Below are positions 40,646 to 48,671 of a DNA stretch of 48,671 bases, in pieces. A model generated the notes under the pieces. It made no database searches. It saw only the letters and a list, made by a program, of their open reading frames with translations, and was not told the origin of the DNA. The stretch's first letter is position 1. Each line of letters starts with the position of its first letter. The translations under genes and the position numbers were made by a program. The DNA is taken from assembly GCA_000724175.1 (NCBI GenBank), contig JPGV01000032.1, forward strand, positions 1-48,671, read 5' to 3'. The DNA comes from [Candidatus Thermochlorobacteriaceae] bacterium GBChlB (GTDB lineage Bacteria; Bacteroidota; Chlorobiia; Chlorobiales; Thermochlorobacteraceae).

Positions 40646-43600
40646 ATGACATACTTTAAACACCTGCTCGCCTGTTTTCTTTTCATCACCTCGCTTCCAG
40701 CCAGCGCGCAATTCAGAAATGGACAGCCCGCCGCGTCCGTGTTGGGGCAAACCGATTTTAACGGAAGCCTGACCAACCAAGTCGGCAACGGCAAGTTCGA
40801 TGGACCGACGAAAGTCGCCGTCGGACCTGACGGAAAGTTTTATGTTTCTGACCAATTCAACCACCGCGTTTTGCGCTATGCGAGCGTGGCGGCGGCAACG
40901 AGCGGCGCGCCGGCCGAAGCCGTGTTCGGTCAAACGAATTTCACCAGCGGCGCGCCGGGTGTCGGGCGCAATCGCCTGAACCGCCCAGTTGGATTGGCGT
41001 TTCAAGGCACAAATTTGTATGTCGCTGACGCGAGCAACAACCGTGTCTTGCGCTTCGATAACGCTGGAACAAAGACCAGCGGCGCAAACGCCGATGTTGT
41101 GTTCGGACAAGATAATTTCACCTCTAACGAGAGCGGCAATGGCGACGACCGAATGAACTTCCCAACGGGCGTGGCGGTGTCGGAGTACAACAATGTGCTG
41201 TATGTTGCCGATAACAACAACAACCGCGTGTTGATTTTTTACTCTCCCTCATCTTGGTTGAGCGGTGATGCTGGGATTCTCGCCAATGCCGTTTTGGGAC
41301 AATCGGACTTTGGCTCGAGTAGCCCAAGTGACGGCGAGTTTGGAATGCATCAGCCCGAAGACCTCCTCATTGTGCCGACGGCGACAGCGGGTGATGAAGT
41401 TCTCTATGTTGCCGATTCGCGCAACAACCGTGTGTTGCGGTTTAACGATGTCTATAATGTCAGCACAGGCGACGGTGCCAGCGGCGTGCTGGGTCAGCCT
41501 GATTTGAATTCAAACGGCGCGCAAACCACCCAAACCGGAATGAACGTCCCAATCGGGTTCGCCTTAGACGCAAGCGGTAACTTGTTTGTATCTGAAAGCG
41601 ATAACAACCGAATTTTGCGATTCAACAATGTGCTTTCAAAACCTGATGGTGCGAATGCCGATGGTGTTCTCGGTCAGCCCGATTTCACGACCAACACCAA
41701 ATTTTTTATTGCCAAACCTAATTCCTTCCAAGAGCCGCTCGGCGGCGTAGTTATCGCAGGCAATTTGTATGTCGCCGACCAAGACAACAACCGCGTTCTG
41801 GTCTTCAACAATGCGTCTGCCAAACCCAACGGCGCCAATGCCGATGCGGTGATTGGGCAATCCGATTTTATTTCGCGCGCGCCCAACATCATCAATAATG
41901 TTACGATGGATCTCCCAAATGAATTTGCCATTAACCCGACAACGGGCAAAGTCTTCGTCTGTGATGACGGCTCAAATCGGGTGCTGCGCTTTTCCAGCGT
42001 GCAGTCGTTGCTCATTGGCGGCGCGGCGGAAGCCGTTATCGGACAATTAAATTTCTCATCGAGCAGCGTTGCCGTTACAGCAGTGTTTATGAACGGACCA
42101 TCGAGCCTTGCGATTGACGCAAACGACCGCCTGTATGTCGCCGACCGAGACAACAACCGCGTTTTGCGCTTCGACAACGCATCGACCATTGCAAGCGGCA
42201 CGCCCGCCAACGCCGTCTTGGGACAAATCAATTTTACCGACAGCGCACGCGGCACGTCGCAATCCAAAATGGGTTTGCCGCGCGGCGTGGCAGTTGATGC
42301 GGCGGATAATTTGTATGTCGCCGATAGTTACAACAACCGCGTGCTCAAATATGCCAACGCTTCACTCAAAGCCAACGGCGCAAACGCCGACGCCGTTTTG
42401 GGACAAGCGGATTTTGTCTCGCGGGTGCAAGCGGCGACACAGTCAGGAATGTTCAGCCCGCAAGGTCTCTCGATTGACAACGCAGGCAATTTGTATGTCG
42501 CCGATACGCGCAACAACCGCGTGTTGATTTTCCTTAATGCGGCGGCGAAGCCCAACGGTGCCGATGCCGATAAGGTTTTAGGACAAGCCAATTTCACATC
42601 GGGGGCAACGTTGCCCGCTTCGCAATCCAGCACAGGGTTGCCAAACGATATGATTGTCGATGCGTCAGGCACGCTTTATGTGCCGTGTTCGCCTGAGCGG
42701 CGCGTAATGATTTTCAACAATGTGCTGTCTAAACCCAATGGCGCGCCCGCCGATGTGGTCTTGGGTAAGCCCGATTTTACGACCACGACGAACTCGCTCT
42801 CGCAAAGCGGAATGGGCGAATGTTTCGGCGTGGCGCTTGATGCGAGCGGCAATCTCTTCGTCGCCGACCGTGAAAACAAGCGCGTCTTGCGCTATGAGCC
42901 GAACTCGACCGCGCCAATCAATCCTTGGTTCACAGGGCAAAACGCAAATCTGGTTTTGGGACAACCCAACTTCACAACCAACACCGTTGCCAGCGGCGCA
43001 ACGGGAATGTATACAGCGTGGGATGTGGCATTGGATATTCCGCGCAATAAACTCTATGTCGCCGATGCGGATAACCATCGCGTCTTGCGCTTTTCGACCA
43101 TCGGCTTAGTCAATGGCGCGCCTGCCGAAGCCGTCTTCGGGCAACCCGATTTCATGACCACATCAAGCGGAACAAGCGCAACCAAGATGAATACGCCTTT
43201 TGGACTGGCGGTCGATGCGGCAGGCAATTTATTCGTGAGCGAGCGAAATAATAACCGAGTCTTGCGCTTTGATGCCGCCTTCTCCAAGCCGAGCGGCGCC
43301 AGCGCAGACGGTGTTTTGGGACAGACCAACTTTACATCAGGCGCGGCGGGCATCGGACCAGACCGCCTGAATGAGCCTGAGGGATTAACGATAGACAATG
43401 CCGGCAACTTGTATGTCAGCGACCAGTTCAACAATCGCGTCTTGCGCTTTAACAACGCCGCCGCCAAACCCAACGGCGCCAATGCCGATGCCGTGCTTGG
43501 TCAGCCCGATTTTACCTCGTCCTCGAGCGGCGTGAGCCAAAGCCAATTCCTCTCGCCGACCGATGTCGCGCTCGATGGCTCGGGCAATTTGTATGTGGCG

Positions 43601-44590
43601 GATTATGGTAATCACCGCGTGCTGCGCTTCAATAATGTGCTGTCCAAACCTAATGGCGCCAATGCCGACGCCGTGCTTGGTCAGCCCGATTTTACGACGA
43701 ACCTCTCAACGCCCGGTATTTCAACCGCCTCGTCGCTTTACTTTCCGCAAACCGTCGCCCTTGACGCGCTGGGCAACTTGTATGTCTCGAGCATTGGCGA
43801 AAACCGTGTGATGATTTTTAGCAACGCTGTCAGCAAACCCAACGGCGCCAATGCCGATGCGGTGCTTGGGCAATCGAGTTTCACAGGCTTCAACGGTGGC
43901 GTTTCGGCAAATCAATTAGACGACCCTCGTGGCATTGCCATCAACTCGGCGACGGGCGAATTGTATCTCGCCGATACATTCAATAGGCGCGTCTTGCGCT
44001 TTGGCGCATTTGCTCCGCTTCCGGTGGAACTCACAAGTTTCAGGGGCGTGCGTGAGGGCAACGCCGTGCGGCTCACTTGGACAACCGCATCGGAGAAGAA
44101 CAATGCGGGCTTTGAGGTGCAACGCAGAAGCGAGAATCGGGGAGCGAGCAATGAGGAATGGCAAGTGTTAGGTTTTGTGCGAGGTGCGGGCACGACGAGC
44201 GACGCCAAGAGCTACTCGTTTGTCGATAGAACGGCGACGGGTAAAGTCTCCTATCGCTTGAAGCAAGTGGATTTTGACGGCACATTTGAAATGCTGCCCA
44301 CGGTTGAGGTCGAGGCGGGGCTGCCGCGCACCTTTGAGCTTGGGCAGAACTATCCCAATCCGTTCAACCCCAGCACAGTCATCAATTATCAACTGCCGGT
44401 GGCAAGCGAGGTGTTGCTGAAAGTGTATGACCTGTTAGGCAGGGAAGTGGCAACGCTGGTGAATAGTCGTCAGGAGGCAGGGCGATACAGTGTCTCGTTC
44501 AACGCGGCAAGCCTGTCAAGCGGCGTGTATTTCTATCGGTTGCCATCAGGCGCATTCGTTGAGACCCAAAAAATGATGTTGGTCAAGTAG
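40646..44590 (+). CDS. Giant NHL-repeat protein with T9SS sorting domain
   Basis: A 1314-aa protein. A signal peptide (MTYFKHLLACFLFITSLPASA, then QFRN) is followed by about 18 NHL-type repeats (residues ~30-1110). Each is ~60 residues with a GxxLGQxxF segment and a LYVADxxNNRVLRF strand; such repeats usually form beta-propellers, enough here for about three. After a short Fn3-like spacer (VELTSFRGVREGNAVRLTWTTASEKNNAGFEVQRR), residues ~1225-1314 are a type A T9SS C-terminal sorting domain (LGQNYPNPFNPSTVINYQLP, VYDLLGREVATLVN, GVYFYRLPSG). The protein is therefore expected to cross the outer membrane by type IX secretion and be cell-surface or released. Ligand is unknown. A clear intrinsic terminator follows. 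Confidence 0.92.
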   Translation: MTYFKHLLACFLFITSLPASAQFRNGQPAASVLGQTDFNGSLTNQVGNGKFDGPTKVAVGPDGKFYVSDQFNHRVLRYASVAAATSGAPAEAVFGQTNFTSGAPGVGRNRLNRPVGLAFQGTNLYVADASNNRVLRFDNAGTKTSGANADVVFGQDNFTSNESGNGDDRMNFPTGVAVSEYNNVLYVADNNNNRVLIFYSPSSWLSGDAGILANAVLGQSDFGSSSPSDGEFGMHQPEDLLIVPTATAGDEVLYVADSRNNRVLRFNDVYNVSTGDGASGVLGQPDLNSNGAQTTQTGMNVPIGFALDASGNLFVSESDNNRILRFNNVLSKPDGANADGVLGQPDFTTNTKFFIAKPNSFQEPLGGVVIAGNLYVADQDNNRVLVFNNASAKPNGANADAVIGQSDFISRAPNIINNVTMDLPNEFAINPTTGKVFVCDDGSNRVLRFSSVQSLLIGGAAEAVIGQLNFSSSSVAVTAVFMNGPSSLAIDANDRLYVADRDNNRVLRFDNASTIASGTPANAVLGQINFTDSARGTSQSKMGLPRGVAVDAADNLYVADSYNNRVLKYANASLKANGANADAVLGQADFVSRVQAATQSGMFSPQGLSIDNAGNLYVADTRNNRVLIFLNAAAKPNGADADKVLGQANFTSGATLPASQSSTGLPNDMIVDASGTLYVPCSPERRVMIFNNVLSKPNGAPADVVLGKPDFTTTTNSLSQSGMGECFGVALDASGNLFVADRENKRVLRYEPNSTAPINPWFTGQNANLVLGQPNFTTNTVASGATGMYTAWDVALDIPRNKLYVADADNHRVLRFSTIGLVNGAPAEAVFGQPDFMTTSSGTSATKMNTPFGLAVDAAGNLFVSERNNNRVLRFDAAFSKPSGASADGVLGQTNFTSGAAGIGPDRLNEPEGLTIDNAGNLYVSDQFNNRVLRFNNAAAKPNGANADAVLGQPDFTSSSSGVSQSQFLSPTDVALDGSGNLYVADYGNHRVLRFNNVLSKPNGANADAVLGQPDFTTNLSTPGISTASSLYFPQTVALDALGNLYVSSIGENRVMIFSNAVSKPNGANADAVLGQSSFTGFNGGVSANQLDDPRGIAINSATGELYLADTFNRRVLRFGAFAPLPVELTSFRGVREGNAVRLTWTTASEKNNAGFEVQRRSENRGASNEEWQVLGFVRGAGTTSDAKSYSFVDRTATGKVSYRLKQVDFDGTFEMLPTVEVEAGLPRTFELGQNYPNPFNPSTVINYQLPVASEVLLKVYDLLGREVATLVNSRQEAGRYSVSFNAASLSSGVYFYRLPSGAFVETQKMMLVK
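43465..43694 (+). repeat. Near-identical 180-bp unit of the NHL repeat region
   Basis: The stretch starting at 43465 recurs at 43645, exactly 180 bp (60 codons) later, with 3 differences in the first 50 bases, all synonymous (C/T). The other repeats of the gene are more diverged. The pattern points to recent duplication or homogenisation within the array. Confidence 0.75.
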
Positions 44591-44600
44591 TGGAATAGTG

Positions 44601-44640
44601 AAGGCGTCTCGGTTGGTCGGGACGCCTTTGTTGTTTATTG
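44601..44640 (+). terminator. Intrinsic terminator after the NHL-repeat gene
   Basis: AAGGCGTCTCG (44601-44611) and CGGGACGCCTT (44618-44628) form an 11-bp stem with one G-T pair and a 6-nt loop, followed by TTTG TTGTTTATT. It begins 11 bp after the NHL-protein stop. It may also act on transcripts of the leftward propionyl-CoA synthase, but the T-tract is on the plus strand. Confidence 0.85.
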
Positions 44641-44651
44641 AAACCGCCTGT

Positions 44652-44686
44652 GTCATTGCGAGAGCGCAAAGCGACCGAAGCAATCC
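44652..44686. repeat. REP-like element (GTCATTGCGAG...GAAGCAATCC type)
   Basis: GTCATTGCGAG at the left and CGAAGCAATCC at the right form imperfect palindromic arms (ATTGC/GCAAT). This is a sequence seen between genes in many unrelated bacteria, where it is typically multicopy and intergenic. It lies in the 147-bp gap between the convergent NHL-protein and propionyl-CoA synthase genes. A related stem occurs at 37391-37424. Nothing else is seen in the rest of that gap. Confidence 0.6.
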
Positions 44687-44737
44687 ATATTTGTAACGCT
44701 TTGCGTGTAACGACAGTCATCGAGCCGTCTTATCGGT

Positions 44738-47700
44738 TTAGCGTTTTAAGCTCCACGCAGTAAAGAGTTCTTCTTTCGTTTTGAGTCCCAGTTGCGGCAG
44801 CGCGTGGTTGCAGACGTAGCTGCTGCCACGATGTTTGTTCTCCCACATTTCTTGATGCGCTTTCGGCAACTCGTCAAACGAGACGACAACGGGTTCATCA
44901 ATCTTGAAAAATCCTGCGTCGACCATGTCGTTCATCTGAGCGGCTTCGTAGGCGTTTGCCATGTGCGTGCCAAAAATGTTCGCGGTTGGCATATAGATGC
45001 GTCGTTGGCGCATCCAGACTTGGGGAGCATAGAAACTGTATCGTTTTCCGCCCATCTCCTCGCAATAGACAATTCGACCGGTGAAAGGCTTGACGAGCGC
45101 AGCACTGACGGCGAGCGCGTCGTGTCCGGCGCGTTCCATAATTACATCGGGGTAGCCTCGCGGGTTATCGGGCGAGCGCAATGTTTTTCCCACCTCGCTG
45201 CCGAAGGGCTTAAAGACCTTGTCGTTGAACTCTCGCACAGCGTCTTTGAATTTTTCTGTTTCGTATCGAGCATCAGGCATGGGCTTCATCGTTTTGAGCC
45301 ACTCGAATTCCTCTTGATACCGCCGTGCGATGTCCTCAATGCTGACAGCGCCTTTGACGGCGTCGCCGAATCCTAACGATTCAACAAACTCGCGCTGTGC
45401 GTCGGTGTAGCAGGCAACGACGATTCTGGCGCCGCGCTCACGCAGCGTCTCGATGAGTTCCAAGCCAAAGTGGTCGACGATGTTGCCTGTGAGCGTGCCT
45501 TTTTTGTCGGTTGTTGTGCCGTAATAAATCAAGACGGCTTCGTTGGGACGCAGTCCAACGCGCGTAAGCATATCGTCAATTTCCGCCTTGCCTTTTTTGC
45601 CGATGAAGGTAAAGTGATAACCACTCGAGGCGCCATAGAACGTGAGTGTGCCGTTGGGCGCGAGCGTTTGGAACGTGCGCGGGAACGAGATTTCGCCAGC
45701 GTGCGAGACGGCATAGTCCATCAGTTTGCCGCCGTTTTGTTTTTTGAGTTCAGCGAGCATTGCAGCGCCCTGCTTTTCCCACTTCGCCCACTCACTTTGT
45801 TTTTCGGGTATTTTGGTGAAGATTTTTTCAAAGCGTTTGTCTTTTCGGTTAATGACGCCTTTGGCGCCGTGCGATTTGACCACTGCCGCGCGGTCGGGAC
45901 TTGACACCAAGCCAAATGTGTTCAGATTTTCTTTGACGCCAATTTTGAGCGCTTCTAAGCCCGTGCCGGTCGCTGCGCCCTCGACGAACATAGATTTGCC
46001 TGATTGAATGCCCAGCGTGTTGTAGAGCGCACGGTAAATGGTGCTGAGGTTCAAGACATAACTGCCCGCCGATTCGAGCGTCAAGTCTTGCGGCTTTTTC
46101 TGACACTGTGGGGCTTGCGCCAGCATAAATTGTTGATGCGAGCCGTCGCCTGTTTCATACCCTTGAATGCGAAAATCGACGAACATCGGGTCAAGCCCTA
46201 CGAGCGGCGAGAGCAAGTCGTTTTGCCCTGAATACACGGTTACAAGGTCTCCGACCTTCAAGCGTCCTTCGCGCAACACTTCGGAACCGACCGCCGCGAT
46301 GAGCCCAACGCAGCCGCTTCCCATCACAAAGACATCTTTATCGCTCGACTCAAACTGCGAGACCGGAATGCCCGTAATGCCCCAGATGTCGTTGAAGTTC
46401 ACTTCGCTTGCCAAGACATACAGCAGAACCTCATTCGGCGAGGGATGCTCGACGGGAATGATGAGTTTCTTTTCGGCGTCAATCGGGTCGCCGTGATTTG
46501 CCGCGCCGGTCTCGCGGCTTTTCGAGATGGCCATCGCGTATTGATACTTCGGCAGTTTGGTTACGCCCGGAAAGAATGGCGCGTCGACAGGAAGCAGGTC
46601 GCCTTCGGCACGGAGACGCGCTTCGTCCTCCGCCGTAAAAACGAGCAAGTCGCGCGTTGGCAGCGGCTTGGATTTTTTATTGAGAAATGCCTCGATGCCG
46701 GCTTTGCCTTCGTCCTTCGAGACAACGGCTTGTGCGAAAAATTTTGCTTCTGCGTCAATGCCCGCGCTCATGCCTTTCTCGAGCCCAAGCCGCGTGGCAG
46801 CGATGATTTTCTCCGTTGCCTTTTCGCGTCCCGACACTTTAAGCGCGTAGTAGATGCGCTTGATGTCTTCATCTTGCAACACGTCGTCGGGAAAGCGCTG
46901 AGGCTGTTCCCAAATCGGGAGCAAGCGTTGTCGTTCCTCGAAAGCGATTTTGAGCGCGTCGCCGTCTATGGTAGTTTTATCGCCGAGAATGAACGCGCGG
47001 GCGAGTTCAGCGGCGCGCGTGAGCGCATCAGCATCGGCGAGTTCATCAATGAGTCCAATATCGAGCGCCGTGCCTACGTTTATTGAGCGACCAGAGAGCA
47101 TTATCTCCAAACTTTTCTTGACGGCTTCAAACACGGTCAATGCGCCTTTGGCTGCAAGCACGCGGGCAAGTCGCTGTGTGCCGCCGTAGCCGGGCAATAC
47201 ATTCAAATTGACTTCGGGCTGCCCGAAAACTGCGGTTGCGTCTGCAATTCGGTAATGACACGCCAACGCAAACTCATTGCCGCCGCCCAGAGCCACGCCG
47301 TTAATGGCGGCAATGACGGGCTTTTTCATTCGCTCGATTTTCTTAAACGCCAGATGTGCATTGTTCGGCAATGTAATGGCTTCCTCTTCGGAGTGCATTT
47401 CGTCGTAGAGCTGCTTGATGTCGGCGCCTGCAACAAACGACTTCGTGCCGTCGCCTGTAAAAATGACCACCTTGACATCATCGCGCCGCCCCAGTCGGTC
47501 GACCACGGTGTTGAGTTCGTCCAAACTTCGCTCGTTGAGCGCATTGACCGGCGGATTTGAAATTGTTACAATCGCGATAACCGACCCGTCTTTGACCGGC
47601 GCATATTGAAGTTTGAAGTAGCGGAAGTTCTCGAACATCGATTGCGAGGCTTCCGCTTGTTGTTTCAATTTCCACTCATTGATTTTCTTTTCAATCTCGA

Positions 47701-48671
47701 TGAGGACTTCAGGATTTTTGAGCGTCGTCTTATCGCCGAGTGGCTCGCTGTTAATGAGGTTTTTCAGAAAGCGGCGCATGTATTTTCCGCTGCGCGTTTC
47801 GGGAAACGCCGAGACTTGAATGTAATCGCTCGGCACACTAATCGCGCCTTTTTCTTTGCGCACCAATTCCGAGAGCCGCCGCATATCATCTTGCGTGATG
47901 TGCCGACCGGGCGCAGGCAAGAGAAACGCCACAGGCGTTAATCCTTTTTCGCGATGCGGCGCACCGACCACAATCACATTGCCGACCGGCGAGTCAGGAT
48001 TGAGCGATTTATCTTTGAGAATCGCGCCCTCGATTTCTTCCGTCCCCATGCGGTGTCCTGACACATTGATGACATCATCGCTCCGACCGTGCAAGGTAAA
48101 TGAGCCGTCGGGATACTTCATCGCAAAGTCGCCTTGTGTGTATGCCCAGACTTGTTTTTTTCCATCGCTCCATCTATCCCAGTAAGTTTTTTTGTATCGC
48201 TCGAAGTCGCCCATCCATTTGCCTTGTTCAAACTTTTTGAGGAAGTCGTCGGCATCGCCCCAAATCGTGCGTGCCAGATACGGATATGGTTTGGTGATGA
48301 CGATTTCGCCTTTTTCTTCAAAGTCTGCGCTACGGAAAATTTGTCGGCCGGCTTTATCTTGTCCTTGTGCGACCCACACATCGCCGAAAATCCAAGGGAG
48401 CGGATAGGTGTGCGTATCAGGATTGAGCGGAAAATCGGGATTGCCGTAGAAGTGCGTCCAGACGATACCGCCGTGTTCGGTTGCCCAGTAGGAGTTGATG
48501 TATTGGCGCGTCATGATTTTCATGCCGAATTCTTGCACAGCAGGACTGCACGGCTCGGCGCAGAAGGTTGCCACGCGCAGCGACGACATATCATACTGAC
48601 GCACATCCTCGATGTTTTGCGGGTTCGACATCACCGATTTCAAGAATGTCACGCCGGCTTTGAAGATGGGG
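44738..48671 (-). CDS. pcs: Propionyl-CoA synthase, trifunctional, C-terminal ~1310 residues (start beyond right edge)
   Basis: The open frame runs leftward from the window edge to the TAA at 44738-44740. The GTG at 48652 is not the start: the frame continues to the edge in ACS sequence, and the Chloroflexus enzyme is about 1820 aa, so some 500 N-terminal residues are missing. Visible domains: AMP-forming acyl-CoA synthetase C-terminal part (SYWATEHGGIVW, TLHGRSDDVINVSGHRMGTEEIE, catalytic Lys in ETRSGKYMRR); enoyl-CoA hydratase (VNALNERSL, GADIKQLYDE, GVALGGGNEFAL, FGQPEVNLNVLPGYGGTQRL); and a zinc-independent MDR-type enoyl-CoA reductase (SEVNFNDIWGITGIP, GSGCVGLIAAVG, FVEGAATGTGLEALKIG). 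It converts 3-hydroxypropionate to propionyl-CoA with ATP and NADPH, channelling acryloyl-CoA. No frameshift is seen. It is convergent with the NHL gene. Confidence 0.93.
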   Translation of the reverse strand, partial: PIFKAGVTFLKSVMSNPQNIEDVRQYDMSSLRVATFCAEPCSPAVQEFGMKIMTRQYINSYWATEHGGIVWTHFYGNPDFPLNPDTHTYPLPWIFGDVWVAQGQDKAGRQIFRSADFEEKGEIVITKPYPYLARTIWGDADDFLKKFEQGKWMGDFERYKKTYWDRWSDGKKQVWAYTQGDFAMKYPDGSFTLHGRSDDVINVSGHRMGTEEIEGAILKDKSLNPDSPVGNVIVVGAPHREKGLTPVAFLLPAPGRHITQDDMRRLSELVRKEKGAISVPSDYIQVSAFPETRSGKYMRRFLKNLINSEPLGDKTTLKNPEVLIEIEKKINEWKLKQQAEASQSMFENFRYFKLQYAPVKDGSVIAIVTISNPPVNALNERSLDELNTVVDRLGRRDDVKVVIFTGDGTKSFVAGADIKQLYDEMHSEEEAITLPNNAHLAFKKIERMKKPVIAAINGVALGGGNEFALACHYRIADATAVFGQPEVNLNVLPGYGGTQRLARVLAAKGALTVFEAVKKSLEIMLSGRSINVGTALDIGLIDELADADALTRAAELARAFILGDKTTIDGDALKIAFEERQRLLPIWEQPQRFPDDVLQDEDIKRIYYALKVSGREKATEKIIAATRLGLEKGMSAGIDAEAKFFAQAVVSKDEGKAGIEAFLNKKSKPLPTRDLLVFTAEDEARLRAEGDLLPVDAPFFPGVTKLPKYQYAMAISKSRETGAANHGDPIDAEKKLIIPVEHPSPNEVLLYVLASEVNFNDIWGITGIPVSQFESSDKDVFVMGSGCVGLIAAVGSEVLREGRLKVGDLVTVYSGQNDLLSPLVGLDPMFVDFRIQGYETGDGSHQQFMLAQAPQCQKKPQDLTLESAGSYVLNLSTIYRALYNTLGIQSGKSMFVEGAATGTGLEALKIGVKENLNTFGLVSSPDRAAVVKSHGAKGVINRKDKRFEKIFTKIPEKQSEWAKWEKQGAAMLAELKKQNGGKLMDYAVSHAGEISFPRTFQTLAPNGTLTFYGASSGYHFTFIGKKGKAEIDDMLTRVGLRPNEAVLIYYGTTTDKKGTLTGNIVDHFGLELIETLRERGARIVVACYTDAQREFVESLGFGDAVKGAVSIEDIARRYQEEFEWLKTMKPMPDARYETEKFKDAVREFNDKVFKPFGSEVGKTLRSPDNPRGYPDVIMERAGHDALAVSAALVKPFTGRIVYCEEMGGKRYSFYAPQVWMRQRRIYMPTANIFGTHMANAYEAAQMNDMVDAGFFKIDEPVVVSFDELPKAHQEMWENKHRGSSYVCNHALPQLGLKTKEELFTAWSLKR

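Noticed and set aside
44738-48652. GTG at 48652 as the start of propionyl-CoA synthase
   Set aside because: The frame continues open to the window edge in synthetase-like sequence and the enzyme is normally about 1820 aa; the gene is cut by the edge.

Overview
The window looks like a chromosomal contig from a Chlorobi/Bacteroidota-lineage bacterium, probably a Chlorobi relative. The evidence is a C-terminal type IX secretion (T9SS) sorting domain, a Reg_prop/Y_Y_Y sensor kinase, DUF2911 and PafA-type phosphatase genes, mostly weak or absent Shine-Dalgarno sites, and an ArgR-containing argC-J-B-F-R-G cluster of the kind I associate with green sulfur bacteria. Taxonomy is inferred from gene content only. 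I see no rRNA, tRNA, CRISPR array, insertion sequence or phage gene.

Layout. 1-10.2 kb: the start of a COG0523/CobW GTPase, a lipocalin-like protein, a DUF2911 protein, a large sensor histidine kinase, a PafA-type alkaline phosphatase, a TPR protein and a GH13 lipoprotein. 10.2-13.9 kb: a full-length 1220-aa bifunctional malonyl-CoA reductase. 14-21 kb: a membrane protein of unknown function, an Rpn/DUF2887-type nuclease with a tandem repeat, an M14 carboxypeptidase, ferrochelatase, and a GT2 glycosyltransferase overlapping protoporphyrinogen oxidase. 21.1-28.8 kb: a compact leftward cluster, nhaP-argC-argJ-GNAT-argB-argF-argR-argG, behind a candidate promoter with two ARG-box-like operators. 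29-32 kb: a Cys/Met-metabolism PLP enzyme, a phosphoheptose isomerase, lumazine synthase and a coiled-coil nuclease-like protein with perfect 21-bp repeats. 32-37 kb: a TPR protein, a second GT2 enzyme, a PpiD-type foldase and a methyltransferase. 37.1-40.6 kb: a hairpin-rich intergenic stretch, then a stand-alone receiver and small secreted or membrane proteins including two DUF3592-like paralogues. 40.6-44.6 kb: a giant NHL-repeat T9SS-exported protein. 44.7 kb to the right edge: the C-terminal ~1310 residues of a trifunctional propionyl-CoA synthase.

The main biological point is the co-occurrence of malonyl-CoA reductase and propionyl-CoA synthase about 31 kb apart. Together they convert malonyl-CoA through 3-hydroxypropionate to propionyl-CoA, the signature reactions of the 3-hydroxypropionate (bi-)cycle known from Chloroflexus. 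Textbook green sulfur bacteria use the reverse TCA cycle instead. Both genes look intact where visible. This supports either a partial, mixotrophic 3-hydroxypropionate pathway or 3-hydroxypropionate/propionate assimilation. The heme-branch pair (ferrochelatase and an FAD-dependent, oxygen-using type of protoporphyrinogen oxidase) is compatible with an oxygen-exposed, possibly phototrophic life, but no photosynthesis gene is in the window.
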